Below, piece after piece: positions 12,501-22,300 of a stretch of DNA of 58,672 nucleotides. The translations under genes were made by a program, and so were the position numbers. The stretch spans positions 1 through 58,672 of the IMG/VR virus record IMGVR_UViG_3300008108_003686; one strand, 5' to 3'. The notes under the pieces are model-generated. The model did not search any database. It was not told the DNA's origin and was given only the letters and a program-made list of their open reading frames with translations. The DNA comes from a virus. How positions within the stretch are numbered: the first letter of the stretch is position 1; every line of letters starts with the position of its first letter.

Positions 12501-12909
12501 CGTAGATATAGGTAATATAAATATCACAGGTAATACGATTTCTACTACCAATACAGACGGGAACTTAATATTAGCTCCTAATGGTACTGGTAGCACAGTC
12601 ATTGGTGTTTTTGCTATTAGAAATAACACTATTACAAACACACAGAATGATGCTATAACTTCGTTTAATCAAACAGGTACCGGATATTTTAAAATTAACG
12701 GTACTAACGGGTTTGTCCTTCCTAGGGGATCGGACATAGAACGGGGAGTGTTATTTGAAACTGGAATGATGCGTTATAACACCACAGACCAGCGTGTAGA
12801 AGTATATGACGGAGTAACATGGGTTTCGGCAGCAGGCAGTAGCGGTACAGGAATAACTTATTCAGAAGCAGAAGGTTTAGCTATTACTACAGCATTAATT
12901 TTTGGATGA
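6574..12909 (+). CDS. Giant repeat-containing virion fibre protein with LamG-like insert
   Basis: This 2111-residue paralogue of the protein cut by the left edge starts at an ATG five bases after AGGAG. Order of parts: a conserved N-terminus (LYLDVNNRRIGIKT); a pectin-lyase-like beta-helix near residues 228-460 (YPGVYEEAFPLEVPVGVTV); a laminin-G/concanavalin-like jellyroll near 590-790 (FGTASLVLDGTGDF, GYVDELRVVKG, LLLHFNG); an SIGSACVYGNYGAYGDG segment near 829; the DHKGDFRVG motif near 893; then about thirteen copies of an SNSDLELRANGTG-type repeat spaced roughly 60-100 residues. The C-terminus carries the RYNTDDNYYEGFDG fibre motif. The repeats suggest an elongated trimeric beta-structured shaft. 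The LamG-like domain, absent from the upstream paralogue, probably binds carbohydrate. The assignment to fibre or baseplate is inferred. Confidence 0.85.
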   Translation: MSQLGRISGPLLKANLLRQGVDLAFETDLLYLDVNNRRIGIKTATPSHELQVNGTTRTTNLEVTGSTAQIGDFLFSPNTITYDGDLTFNLPEGSALRTSKFSIDSIDIFNNIIATNESNANLEIRPSGTGIIDIKSGVQVAGDLQVDGAITADGNIVLGDATTDTITFNAEINSNIIPDANEAYNIGSNPITGGKRWYDVWTRNLYADIITSQNLIIDGVNISALPGNMLYVSAVNGNDTHEGEHPNDSLRTLKYALSIAPAGTTIYLYPGVYEEAFPLEVPVGVTVKGTGIRSVRIVPTTATEYNDCFLMNGETTVEDLTVADFYSGGNYFTVTSAAPGTTTVDVGTSPFAHAYVSGGTIEFIDSSSGNITGATYTHTTGVLVLTHTGGTASLGDRVFLSNLTFSCNGGNRVFPDNGYAFRFATDFEVTTRSPYVRNISVLTKGTIVGVGDPLGFGSADAGKGAYVDGAYATATSREASMLFHSVTFITPGVDALSATNGARVEWLNSFTYYANKGISLFSSNDGFAGDGKTRIKISNTTGTWQVGDTISYYDTDGTTVLASGIIESIDGDFYNIDGKSLGWETPEDRIGKTVSLGGDAKLSTAQKKFGTASLVLDGTGDFITYSSQPDFGYGTGDFTIEFFWRPTALGIQQVLLDCRTASNDTAVYLEMNAAGNIRLFVSNAYRITSSAACTAGTFNHIALFRVGGVTKLAVNGTVTPTTYTDANNYPERPLRVGASWTGSSPSTGYVDELRVVKGVAKYTTSVTVPTAAFTSDTSTVLLLHFNGTNNSTIILDDGNTTQDIRNTTTSGTASAIDFADYSDFGAELRSIGSACVYGNYGAYGDGDGVIAYLIGQNLAYIGNGGDSNNDPTTVIQANEVVETNRAKIYYTSVDHKGDFRVGDQFYINQDTGEVIFSNSNVAVTGSLLFNDGVNQTYIDATKIETGDFRISNNTVETLTQVMNINSFTGEVNFLNNVNIAGDLDVTGNVTIGGNITIGDQTTDSVNIEARIDSDIIPKLNDTYDLGTTVERWRQIFVNRLTADNIEIVDNKISTLDSNSDLELSAAGTGKVLIPSNNLQVNDTFTVLGTTNLQTTNIVGALNLTGNSTITGDVIQNGDLSVSGSFFAASLDLENIEIVQNNIRTKNSNQDLQLEAAGTGKIYVPSNDVQIDQDLTVDGQITGVNINNTGTVTSTTIRNENIVINSNTITTTLSNSDLELRSNGTGKIYVSASDVQIDEDLEVIGNTNLTVTNITGTLTVNGNIIQVGNYTQTGDLSVTGNISVGNAAQFENVLIDDNFITTTISNSDLELRAAGTGKVIVDGTDLEVTGDLVVVGDISSNTLNVATDITADRYTNGNILIENNVISTTDSNSDLELRANGTGIVSVTSDLYVNQDLTVTGVTTLLGTTDVTGVINHTGDLNQTGTTTHTGDYTLTGNLTVTSYAQFEDIRIDGNQLYTTDSNSNLELFASGSGIISVPSNDVTVGQDLTVNGTLTVENLSLTILQTEIVQTSDVRIQNNFITTTLSNSDLELRANGTGNVVVPDADVLIQNDITVSGITDLQNTDVTGTLTQIGNTNHTGNTTQTGDYTLNGNLDVSGLTEIADIRINGNQISSANGFNLVLDAPGSGIIYVPENDVLIENDLFVNGTLYANNVVGTFGSLQSNEIDTGDIVVRGNRITTTLSNSDLELRANGTGSVVIDNTDLIVNGGLVVTTDVQLNNTQITGTLTHNGVANHTGTVNQTGAYNLTGNMNITGTAQFSNIRVEGNVIRTTTPGSDLTFQATGGGIIIVPFNNVEIAQNLTVSGDITTTDIVASGSVTAPIINLGSITISGNLITTNTSNTNLELRANGTGGIELESVIVNQNQISTLTDTNLIIAPNGTGIVDFQGTQAVRLPRGTEAQRPTGQAGYIRYNTDDNYYEGFDGTNWRRLDGVYDLDENTYITPETTPGANDNVISFYINGLNRATLNATQFSTSNVDIGNINITGNTISTTNTDGNLILAPNGTGSTVIGVFAIRNNTITNTQNDAITSFNQTGTGYFKINGTNGFVLPRGSDIERGVLFETGMMRYNTTDQRVEVYDGVTWVSAAGSSGTGITYSEAEGLAITTALIFG

Positions 12910-12917
12910 TCAATTGA

Positions 12918-13247
12918 ATGGCAACGTTTTTTAGAAACAAAGTAATTAAAGATTTAAGTACCTTATCTACGCATATGGTAGAAACCACTGCGGCTAGTCG
13001 AGTTACAGTAATTGGTCTAAGTGTAACTAACTTAACCAGTGCTGTTATTAAAGTCAGCATCACTCTAACCGACAACACATCAACTACAGGATATTTTATC
13101 AAAGACGTTACTATACCAGCTAATCAAAGTTTACGAGTGATTAATGGCGGTGAAAAACTAGTAATGGCTGAAAATAATCTTTTAGCAGCGTCCGCAGACA
13201 GAGAAAATGCCGCAGATGTAATTGTAAGCTACGTTGAGATCGTATAA
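12918..13247 (+). CDS. Small virion-associated protein (109 aa)
   Basis: The gene starts 9 bases after the giant fibre gene, opening MATFFRNKVIKDL. The body is beta-rich (VIGLSVTNLT, ITLTDNTSTTGYFIKD, IPANQSLRVINGGEK), with no signal peptide, membrane segment or enzyme motif. Small proteins of this kind sit beside giant structural genes in marine T4-like phages. The protein at 25352 has the same size, beta-rich makeup and position after a giant gene, so the two may be distant paralogues. A tail or fibre accessory role, for example a tip or linker subunit, is inferred from context. No strong ribosome site is visible, so translation may be coupled to the upstream gene. Confidence 0.7.
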   Translation: MATFFRNKVIKDLSTLSTHMVETTAASRVTVIGLSVTNLTSAVIKVSITLTDNTSTTGYFIKDVTIPANQSLRVINGGEKLVMAENNLLAASADRENAADVIVSYVEIV

Positions 13248-13257
13248 GGAAATAGAG

Positions 13258-13617
13258 ATGACATATTATATAGGTGATTTTAACGTAGAAGGAATTTTAG
13301 GGGTAGGTGTTCCTAGATTTTTCTATGGTCTACGAAGAACCGCAGATGGAGAGTTATATCTAGGAAGACTAGACCAGTTAGATGCCGACGATGTTATTGA
13401 AATTAATCATCCCGGTATACCAGAAGACAACTATAATGACTTTGAAGTAGGTACAGATTTCTTTGAAGGCATTGATGTAAACCACGACATAGTATATAGA
13501 AATCTTACCTATCAACAATATCGATGGGACAACAGAAATTTGTTTTATTATATCGACGATGACGGACAACTAGTAGTAAGGATCAGTGAAGAGTACCAGT
13601 ATCCTACAGGAATTTAA
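13258..13617 (+). CDS. Small acidic protein of unknown function (119 aa)
   Basis: I choose the ATG at 13258, seven bases after AAGGA (13246-13250), over the in-frame TTG at 13234, which lies inside the upstream gene. The protein opens MTYYIGDFNVEGILGVGVPRF. It is rich in Tyr, Asp and Glu (RNLFYYIDDDGQLVVRISEE). No family is recognised. Its place between giant virion genes suggests a structural or assembly role. Confidence 0.65.
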   Translation: MTYYIGDFNVEGILGVGVPRFFYGLRRTADGELYLGRLDQLDADDVIEINHPGIPEDNYNDFEVGTDFFEGIDVNHDIVYRNLTYQQYRWDNRNLFYYIDDDGQLVVRISEEYQYPTGI

Positions 13618-13627
13618 GAGATAAATT

Positions 13628-16600
13628 ATGGCAGAATATAAGATCAGTAGATTAAAGTTTACCTGGAAAGGTGACTGGCAACCAAGTTTAAATTACATCG
13701 TTGACGATGTTGTTAGATTTGGTGGTAAGAGTTACGTTTGTATCAAAAGACATACATCATCTACTCAAAGTTTTTATGTTGATTTAAATTTTATAAATCA
13801 AGAAACTATTCCTGCCTCCAACGAACCGCGTTGGGAATTAATGTTTGACGGATACGAATGGCGTGGAGATTGGACACCATTTACAACCTATAACGTGGGC
13901 GATATTGTCAAATATAAAAGTATTTCTTATGTCTGTATTAGCTCACACACATCTAACACAGCAGCTATTGGACTAGAAGGCGATCAAAGTCATTGGGTAT
14001 CTTATGCTAGATCAGATGATTGGAAAGGAGATTGGCAACCGTCAACTACTTATTCTGTAAGAGACGTTGTAAAATATAACGGCATTGTATATAGATGTAC
14101 AGCTAGAAATATTTCCAGCGATATAACCACAGGTCTTGAAGGCAATTTTGCCAATTGGGAAATAGTTAATCCAGCACAACAGTGGAGACAGGCGTGGACT
14201 ACTAATCGACGCTATAGAAAAAATGACATTGTCAAATACGGCGGTATAGTTTATAGATGTATAGACGGTCACACATCTGCGTTAACAGCAGCAGACGGAC
14301 TAGAATCTAATCAAGCAGACTGGGAAATTGTTTATAAAAACATAGAATACAAAGGCAATTGGGTGCCTGCTATAGTAGACCCAGTGACCCCTGGCGTTAG
14401 ATATAAACTCAACGATGTGGTTAAGTTTGGCGGAAATGTATGGATCTGTGTGGATTATCATACCAGCACTGACGAATTTGATTTAACCAAGTGGCAGGTA
14501 TATATTCCCGGTTTTGAATTTGAAAATGATTGGGATTCTAATACTGTATATCAACGCGGCGACGTTGTTAGATATGGCGGATATTCATACGAAGCCCTTA
14601 ATAATAACACTGGGCAAAATCCTGCTACTTCAGCAGCACAAAACGATGACAGCTCTATAGCATTCTGGAAACTGTTAAACATTGGTTTTAGAGTAGCGGG
14701 AGAATGGATTAATAATACAGCTTATTTTGTAGGCGAAGTGGTTAGACGTAACGGACAATTCTATGCTGCTATTGATGACAACATAACAGATCCTAATATC
14801 GACGCAATTGCTTGGGAATTAGTAATTCCTGGAGAAAAATATAGAAAAGAATGGGAAATTGATGAAACTTATGCCATTGGTGATATTGTTGTATTTGAGG
14901 ATAACACTTACAGATGTCTAGTAAAACATTTAGCCTCAAATATTAATCAGCGTCCTGACAACGACTATGATAGTAATCTATGGGCTTTATTGATTAGAGG
15001 TGAGCCTACTAACAGTTTAAGATATCAAGGCGACATTAAAGTATATGACGAAACCGAAGACGGCAGTACTATAGGTCAGTCAAGACTGCCTATAGGAGTT
15101 GCAGGACAAACTCTAAAAGTAGTTGACAATGCTCCTTCTTGGGAAACATTTGGTCAGATACAAAAAGTTTATTATGTTAGCAGAGAAGGTGCTGACCTTC
15201 CAGACAATGGTACTAGTTTAAACAGTGCTTTTAGAACTGTGAGATATGCCTGTAATTTTGCCGTGGGCCCAGCTACAATTTTTGTCAAATCGGGCGTCTA
15301 TTCAGAAATTTTACCAATTAAAGTTCCTAGAGATGTTGCTATTGTTGGAGAAGAACTTAGAAGCACAATCATAGAACCGCTATACGATCCTAATAATATT
15401 TCATACGATGTTGATGGTGATCCATATCCTGATCCTTTAGACTATAGATTGTCAGACATGTTCTACGTAAACAATGGATCGGGCATTAGAAATATGACGT
15501 TACGAGGTCTCAACGGAACTCTCAGCAGTATCAATCAGTATGGTACCAGAAGACCAACTGCTGGTGCTTATGTTAGTTTGGATCCAGGATCTGGAACCGC
15601 TGACAGCTCTGTATGGATTACCACAAAATCCTGCTATGTTCAAAACGTAACTACATTTGGCAACGGATGTACCGGATTAAAAGTAGATGGAGCATTACAT
15701 GGAGGCGGTAACAAATCTATCGTTGCTAACGATTTTACGCAGATCTTATCAGACGGTATTGGAGCATGGGTTACCAATAACGGTTTATCTGAATTAGTTT
15801 CTGTGTTCTCGTACTATGGACACATGGGATACCTAGCGGAAAACGGGGGCAAAATACGTGCTACCAATGGTAACAGCTCATACGGAACATACGGCTGTGT
15901 AGCAGAAGGTGTAGACGAAACAGAAACCCCAGCAGAAGGTTCTGTTAATAACCGAACAGGCGAAGCAATAGTAGTCTCAGCATTCTCCGGAGAAGCCAAC
16001 GACGAAATTTTAAATTTAGAGTTCAGCAATGCGGGCGAACATTACACTTCAGCAACAATGAGTTTCTTAGGATCGGGTGCTGGGGCGTCTGTGATTGTAG
16101 ACGAGTTTAGAGATGGTGGAATATTCGAGTGGAGATTACTAGATCCTGAAGAAGGGGGATTTTTAGGCGGTGGCGGATTCCAGTCTACCGGTAACAATGC
16201 TCAAGGCGGCGATACTACCGGTATTACTATTGCCTCAAACGACGAAAGATTCTCAGCTGATTATATTGGTGCTAGAATAATTATCACCAGCGGAACCGGT
16301 ACAGGTCAATATGGAACAATTGGTTCTTACGATATAGTTACAAAAAGAATAGATGTATATAATGAGTATGATGGTGCTCTAGGATGGACTCACGTTATTC
16401 CTGGGTACCCTTTACCGGCATTATTAGATACTACATCAGTTTATAGGATTGAACCACGTGTTATTACAGCACCGCCGGCATACTCCGCTGATTCTTCTCC
16501 CTACGATCGAAGATATTTCTTAGACGCAATTTATATCAAAGAGATAGATAGGTTTGTTGCCGCAGGAAGACCAGCAGACGGTAGTGTAGGAGCTATCTAT

Positions 16601-19276
16601 ATAGGCAATGACGAAACTAATCTATCTGTAGCTAGTTCTGCTAACAATGCTCAACTTTATACCTCAGTGGCTATGGTAGCAACATGGATCTCTGGATCAT
16701 TTACCTTTAGTGTAGCCGATGTGGGTACTGCTCTTGGATTTTCTAATTGTACTAATATTGCAGGCGGTAACGGAACGTTTGTAGCTACCGCACCAACCTT
16801 AACAACATCGGTAATAGTAAATACATCTTCATGGACATTAAGCTCGACACCAACATCAGCACCGTGGAGAGCTGTAGCTCATGGTAAAAACAAATTTGTT
16901 ATAATTTCAACTAATGGTAAAACAGCAGTTAGCACCGATTCGGGAGTAACATGGACGGCAGGTTCAGATATCCCTGCGTTTGGCGATTCAACACAACCGC
17001 AGTGGACTGATATGTGCTATGGAAACAATCGCTTTGTAGCAATATCCTCAAATAGCAATGCGGTAGCTTACAGCTTTGATGGGCTTACTTGGTATCTATC
17101 AGTGTTGCCGTTTGACACAGCATGGCGTAGAATCAGCTACGATCAAGGATTATTTGTTGCGATCAGTTCTTCCTCTACACAGTATGCGGCAGTATCTGAT
17201 AGCGGAGGATTTTCTTGGGAATTAAAACAATTAGACAGCGGCAGTCTTAATAGACATGCCCTAGCATTTGTCCCAGACACTGCTGATAGAGGAAGATGGG
17301 TACTACTATCCGAAGATTCTGGGACTGTTGACACATTTCAATATGGGGCAACATTTAGAGGCAGACCTGTTATAACAGGCGGAAGAATACAGTCAATAAA
17401 AATATGGGAACCCGGTAGCGGTTATAATGCTCAACCGGTGTTTACTCTTAGCGATCCTGTATCAACATCAAATCCTGAATACGAATTTAGGATAGGAAAT
17501 GGAGTATTAGCTAACCCTACATTCCTTAACCGAGGTGTTGGATACAAGACATCAACAACCAGAGTAACAGTATCCGGCGACGGATACGCTGATGTTTACG
17601 AATTAGGTGGCAATATAATTGTTGATGGCATGCCAAGAATAGTTAGAACTGGTGCTAACTTTGAAATTAATACCATTAATTGGCTACCATCAGTACTGCC
17701 GGTGTCGGGACCATGGGCCGGAGTTACTGCTGGTACTGATAAATTTGTAGGAATTACTTACCAAAGCGAAGGATTAGCTCAAATAGTATATTCAGCTAAC
17801 GGAGAAGGGTGGACTAGCACTACAATTTCTCAACAAAGAGACTGGCGTGACATAAAATTTGGTAACGGTGTGTACATAGCAGTAGCTTATGGCACAGTAT
17901 TCGCAAGAAGCACCAACGGAATTAGCTGGACTACAATAACAGTACCTAATGCTAATTGGTCATCAGTTGATTATCTAAATGGAAAATGGGTAGTTATTTC
18001 CAACGGTTCAACCAGTACGTTGTATTCCGACGATGACGGAGTAACATGGCAAACAGCATCGTTACCAGTTAGTGCTCAATGGATCAAAGTTAAACACGGT
18101 GCTAACAATTTTATAGCAATTTCTACAAACAATGATAAGGTAGCTATTTCCGTAGACGGTCAAACCTGGTTGCTAAGAACTATAACCGGCACAGCAGAAT
18201 GGTCAGATCTTGCCTACGGTAATAATCATATAATATTAATTGCTAGAAACAGTAATCAAATAGCGTTGTCAGAAGACGATGGCAATACTTGGGATGCCGC
18301 AGCAGCTCCATCTACTGACGACTGGGCTCATATAATATTTGCTAATAGAAAGTTTGTTCTATTTTCTGGAACCGGTTCAACAGCTTATTCTTCTAGATTG
18401 GGATTATCGTGGTTAGAAAGAGAATATCCATTAACTAATCCAAGTGCCGCGGTAGCAGGATTAAACAAATATCTAGTGTTAGCTGACAATGATGCTGCGG
18501 TAGCATCTGATGGTACAGATAACAGAGTCTATAGAGTATTAACAGTACAGGTATTAAGTGGTTCATTTGGTAACTACAGATTAGCAATTAGGGTAGGTCC
18601 AGATTTCAACAGAACTACAACACCTGTACATGATTCACCAGTAGAAATACGTGAAAAATACAGTCAGGTTCGACTAACAGGTCACGATTTCTTAGAGATA
18701 GGAACAGGTAATTTTACCCAAACAAATTATCCCACTACTAATCTTATAAATCTAGCACCCGAAAATGAAGTTTATTACAGGGGCGGTGGTCGTGTGTTCT
18801 ACACATCAACAGACCAGGACGGTAACTTCCGAGTTGGAGAGCTGTTTGCTGTTGAGCAAGCCACTGGTGTAGTTACAATTAGTGCTGACTATTTTGACTT
18901 AGGCGGACTGTCAGAACTAAGATTAGGCGGGATTCGTGTAGGTGGTACGGGCGTAGTTATACGTGAATTTTCAACAGATGTTACATTTGCTGCTGATTCA
19001 AATAATGTTGTTCCTACACAAAGGGCTATTAAAGCCTATATTGAAAGACGTATTTCTGGTGGAGGTTCAGAAGCAGCTACAGGTACATTAATTGCTGGTA
19101 CTGTTAGAATAGGTGGACCAAATAATATTGGTAGTACTACAAATACCTACGTAAATCTACCAAGAAATATGAATATGAGAAAAGGGGCTTCGGGTATGAT
19201 GCTGGCTATGAGCATGTTTTCAGACGCTTTTAACAGCAACTTAGACGGGCAAGAAGTTGGTAGGGATTTAGGTTAA
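13628..19276 (+). CDS. Giant virion protein: CBM-like repeats, beta-helix, propeller
   Basis: This protein has 1882 residues. Residues ~9-455 hold eight tandem repeats resembling chitin-binding CBM5/12 modules (pattern W-x-G-D-W then Y-x-x-x-D-x-V-x-Y/F-G-G-x-x-Y-x-C then H-T-S). A pectin-lyase-like beta-helix covers about 514-757 (VKSGVYSEILPIKVP; GALHGGGNKSIV). About 1058-1611 is a propeller-like array of Trp/Gly-rich repeats (FGNGVYIAVAYGT, YGNNRFVAISSNSNAVAYS). The C-terminal part has VFYTSTDQDGNFRVG near 1723 and VPTQRAIKAYIE near 1794, both shared with the next giant gene. The CBM-like repeats and beta-helix suggest glycan binding at the cell surface; degradation is possible but no catalytic residues were identified. 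An AAGAG ribosome-site-like sequence lies seven bases before the ATG. Confidence 0.85.
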   Translation: MAEYKISRLKFTWKGDWQPSLNYIVDDVVRFGGKSYVCIKRHTSSTQSFYVDLNFINQETIPASNEPRWELMFDGYEWRGDWTPFTTYNVGDIVKYKSISYVCISSHTSNTAAIGLEGDQSHWVSYARSDDWKGDWQPSTTYSVRDVVKYNGIVYRCTARNISSDITTGLEGNFANWEIVNPAQQWRQAWTTNRRYRKNDIVKYGGIVYRCIDGHTSALTAADGLESNQADWEIVYKNIEYKGNWVPAIVDPVTPGVRYKLNDVVKFGGNVWICVDYHTSTDEFDLTKWQVYIPGFEFENDWDSNTVYQRGDVVRYGGYSYEALNNNTGQNPATSAAQNDDSSIAFWKLLNIGFRVAGEWINNTAYFVGEVVRRNGQFYAAIDDNITDPNIDAIAWELVIPGEKYRKEWEIDETYAIGDIVVFEDNTYRCLVKHLASNINQRPDNDYDSNLWALLIRGEPTNSLRYQGDIKVYDETEDGSTIGQSRLPIGVAGQTLKVVDNAPSWETFGQIQKVYYVSREGADLPDNGTSLNSAFRTVRYACNFAVGPATIFVKSGVYSEILPIKVPRDVAIVGEELRSTIIEPLYDPNNISYDVDGDPYPDPLDYRLSDMFYVNNGSGIRNMTLRGLNGTLSSINQYGTRRPTAGAYVSLDPGSGTADSSVWITTKSCYVQNVTTFGNGCTGLKVDGALHGGGNKSIVANDFTQILSDGIGAWVTNNGLSELVSVFSYYGHMGYLAENGGKIRATNGNSSYGTYGCVAEGVDETETPAEGSVNNRTGEAIVVSAFSGEANDEILNLEFSNAGEHYTSATMSFLGSGAGASVIVDEFRDGGIFEWRLLDPEEGGFLGGGGFQSTGNNAQGGDTTGITIASNDERFSADYIGARIIITSGTGTGQYGTIGSYDIVTKRIDVYNEYDGALGWTHVIPGYPLPALLDTTSVYRIEPRVITAPPAYSADSSPYDRRYFLDAIYIKEIDRFVAAGRPADGSVGAIYIGNDETNLSVASSANNAQLYTSVAMVATWISGSFTFSVADVGTALGFSNCTNIAGGNGTFVATAPTLTTSVIVNTSSWTLSSTPTSAPWRAVAHGKNKFVIISTNGKTAVSTDSGVTWTAGSDIPAFGDSTQPQWTDMCYGNNRFVAISSNSNAVAYSFDGLTWYLSVLPFDTAWRRISYDQGLFVAISSSSTQYAAVSDSGGFSWELKQLDSGSLNRHALAFVPDTADRGRWVLLSEDSGTVDTFQYGATFRGRPVITGGRIQSIKIWEPGSGYNAQPVFTLSDPVSTSNPEYEFRIGNGVLANPTFLNRGVGYKTSTTRVTVSGDGYADVYELGGNIIVDGMPRIVRTGANFEINTINWLPSVLPVSGPWAGVTAGTDKFVGITYQSEGLAQIVYSANGEGWTSTTISQQRDWRDIKFGNGVYIAVAYGTVFARSTNGISWTTITVPNANWSSVDYLNGKWVVISNGSTSTLYSDDDGVTWQTASLPVSAQWIKVKHGANNFIAISTNNDKVAISVDGQTWLLRTITGTAEWSDLAYGNNHIILIARNSNQIALSEDDGNTWDAAAAPSTDDWAHIIFANRKFVLFSGTGSTAYSSRLGLSWLEREYPLTNPSAAVAGLNKYLVLADNDAAVASDGTDNRVYRVLTVQVLSGSFGNYRLAIRVGPDFNRTTTPVHDSPVEIREKYSQVRLTGHDFLEIGTGNFTQTNYPTTNLINLAPENEVYYRGGGRVFYTSTDQDGNFRVGELFAVEQATGVVTISADYFDLGGLSELRLGGIRVGGTGVVIREFSTDVTFAADSNNVVPTQRAIKAYIERRISGGGSEAATGTLIAGTVRIGGPNNIGSTTNTYVNLPRNMNMRKGASGMMLAMSMFSDAFNSNLDGQEVGRDLG

Positions 19277-19286
19277 AAACATATTA

Positions 19287-19294
19287 GATAAATA
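19287..19294 (+). promoter_or_regulatory. T4-like late promoter
   Basis: GATAAATA lies in the 42-base gap between two giant genes, with predicted +1 near 19300 and a TCGGAG ribosome site at 19307-19312, six bases before the next ATG. Confidence 0.65.
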
Positions 19295-19318
19295 TGGTAT
19301 CGAAGATCGGAGTAATCG

Positions 19319-22300
19319 ATGGCAGAGTTTAAATTAGGTAGAATTAGATTTATATGGAAAGGCGAATGGGCTGCGGGTACCTCTTACCTTAAAGATGACG
19401 TAGTTCGAGTAAACGGTAAAGTTTACATCTGCGTAATTGGGCATACAGCTGATTCAAATTTCTATGTAGATGCGGATAACTTCCCAGCACGTTGGAATCA
19501 AGCCAGCGATGGACAAGCATGGAGAGGTGACTGGACGGTCGACACAGAATACTTTGTCAACGACATAGTCAAATACGGCGGACAGCTATACATCTGTTTG
19601 GTAGGTCATACATCTGCTGCTAACGCCAGCGATGGCCTTGAAGTAGACCTTGACTTGGGCGATAGTACACAGTCTAAATGGGATCAGTTTGCTGAGGGAT
19701 TTGAATGGCGAGGTGACTGGACCACTGACACCAGATATAGACTTAACGATATTGTCAAGTACGGCGGCAACACATATCTCTGTAATCTAGGCCACATATC
19801 TGCTCCAACTGCCGCAATGGGACTTGAAGGTTTAGATAGACTAACCGCAGGTCAAAAGGCAGATATTAATAAATGGGATCAGTTCTCAGAAGCGTTTGAC
19901 TGGAAAGGTCCTTGGGCTCCGTCAACTCGATATAAAATTAATGATGTAGTTTCTTTTGGCGGAACTACGTATGTATGTAATGAAGGACACCCTGCCGCAG
20001 CAACCTTTACACTGGGTCTTGAAGCAGATCAAAGCAAGTGGGATTATTTCAACCAAGGTGTTGAATACTTAGGTGCGTGGGATCCTGTAGATCAAAATTA
20101 TAAAGTAAACGATCTTGTTAAGACTGGTAACGGTGTCTACATCTGTTTACAAAAACATACTTCTAGTGTATCAAGAACATTTGAACAAGATGAAGATTCG
20201 GGTTACTGGGCACAATTCCTAGAAGGATTACAATTTGAAAACAGTTGGAATTCGTCAAGTGTTTATCAGCCTGGTGACATTGTTACCTATGGTGGATATG
20301 CGTATGTAGCAGTCACTAACCATAGTAATATCAAACCAACAGAGGCAGTCACAGGTGCTCAGAATTGGGATCTGTTTACCACAGCATTTAAATTTCAACA
20401 GGACTGGTCAGGTTCTACCAACTATAAAGTTGGAGACGTAGTAAGACTCAGCGGTTACACCTATGTTGCTATAGAAGATAATAACAATCAGAAACCACCT
20501 AATCTAACCTATTGGGAACAATTAAATCCGGGCATTCGTTGGTTAGGAACATGGGCTAACGGTTATGGTTACGTACTAGGTGATGCTGTTCGTTATGGAC
20601 CTAACAGTTATATCTGTGTATTAGCACACACATCTGCTACAGCAACAAACAGACCAGACGTAGACATTTCAGGAACATACTGGAATCTATTAGCCAACGG
20701 TCAAGAATCGTCGGTATTAACTACACAGGGCGATCTTGTTTATTACGGCGGTGCTGGACCAACTAGATTACCTATTGGTTCAGATGGACAAGTTCTAGTT
20801 GTCAATAGTGCCGCAGCACCCGAGTGGAAATATTGGGGCGAAGTTGATCAGTTGTATTATGTAAGTCTTGACGGAACTGATGAAGTGGCACCGACATACG
20901 GTATCACACTAGATAAACCATGGAGAACTGTAAGATACGCAGCTGATCAAATTGAAAAAGGGACACGAAATCCTGAAGCTGCTTTTATATTAGAAATTAA
21001 TAGACAGTTTGTACAGAGGGAAACTGTACAGTGGATTAACTATCAAATCACAAACAACATTTCACCGTTTGTATCTAGTTTTTCTTATGATACAACCAAG
21101 TGCGAGCGTGATGTAGGTTTAATCATTGACGCATTGTTATGGGATATCCGTCACGGCGGAAACGTAAGATCTAGACAGGCTGCGGTTGAATATGTTACAA
21201 ATGCTTCAACTTTCTACGGCCTAGGACAAAAAGAAGAAACAGTAGCAGCCATAAACTATGCTGTCAATACTTTAGTTAACACCTGTGTATTACTCAACAC
21301 AGCACCTGGAACAAATTATCAAGTTACTAACAGTGTTCCTGTTAATGATAGAATTTTACAGATTATTGACACTGATTATGTAGCTGAAGATTCTTCATTT
21401 ACAGAAATCGCTAATCTAAAAACACTAATTACTACAGCAATTTCTAGCGGTACATTAGGAAGTGTGGGAGCAGAAGTCAAACCTCAAAGAACTATACTAG
21501 TTAAGACTGGTGTATTCTATGAAACGCTACCTATTATTGTTCCTGTAGACACTGCGGTAGTAGGCGACGAACTACGTTCTACTAACATTAGACCTGCTGC
21601 TAGTCAGATTGATGCTACTGATGTTCCTAAGAGTTTAGATGCTCTTACACGAATTAAAGCTATTATTGCTGATATTGTAGAAGGTACAACTGTAACAAAA
21701 ACAACAACTGGTACAAATCCAAATACTGAAACACAGAGTCAAACTAAGCCTTTCGCAACTGCTACAGAAGGCACGCTAGTTGAAACACTAGTTCAAAATG
21801 CCTATGATCATGTTGATTTTTATCTAAACGCAGTAGGTAGTGCTCCTACAATGGCTGGCTCAAATGCTGCAGCATCAAGTTATAATGTGTATGCGGCGGT
21901 GCGTCAACTAGAATTGAATAGACAATTTATTATTGCTGAAGTTCATGCGTACATTGCGTTAACTTACCCATCTTACACTTACAGTCTTGCTGCCTGTGCT
22001 AGAGATGTTGGCGAATACATCGATGCTATCAAGTTTGATTTAGTCTACACTGGTAATTATAGAACTTTAACATCAGCAGAATGGTATGTTAATGGCGTGA
22101 CTGGTTCTATAACAGAAAACATGTTCTTGGTTAGAAACAGTACAGGTGTTAGAAATATGACTGTACAGGGATTAACAGGAACATTAGTTGGACCTAACGC
22201 ATATGGAACTTATAGACCAACAGCCGGTGCTTACGTAAGTCTTGATCCAGGCTGGGGCCCTAATGACCAACGAGTATGGATTACCACAAGATCTTGTTAT

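Noticed and set aside
15170-15900. Beta-helix regions as active pectate lyases or depolymerases
   Set aside because: Only the fold pattern is visible; I could not identify catalytic Asp/Arg or Glu clusters, so no enzyme activity is claimed.
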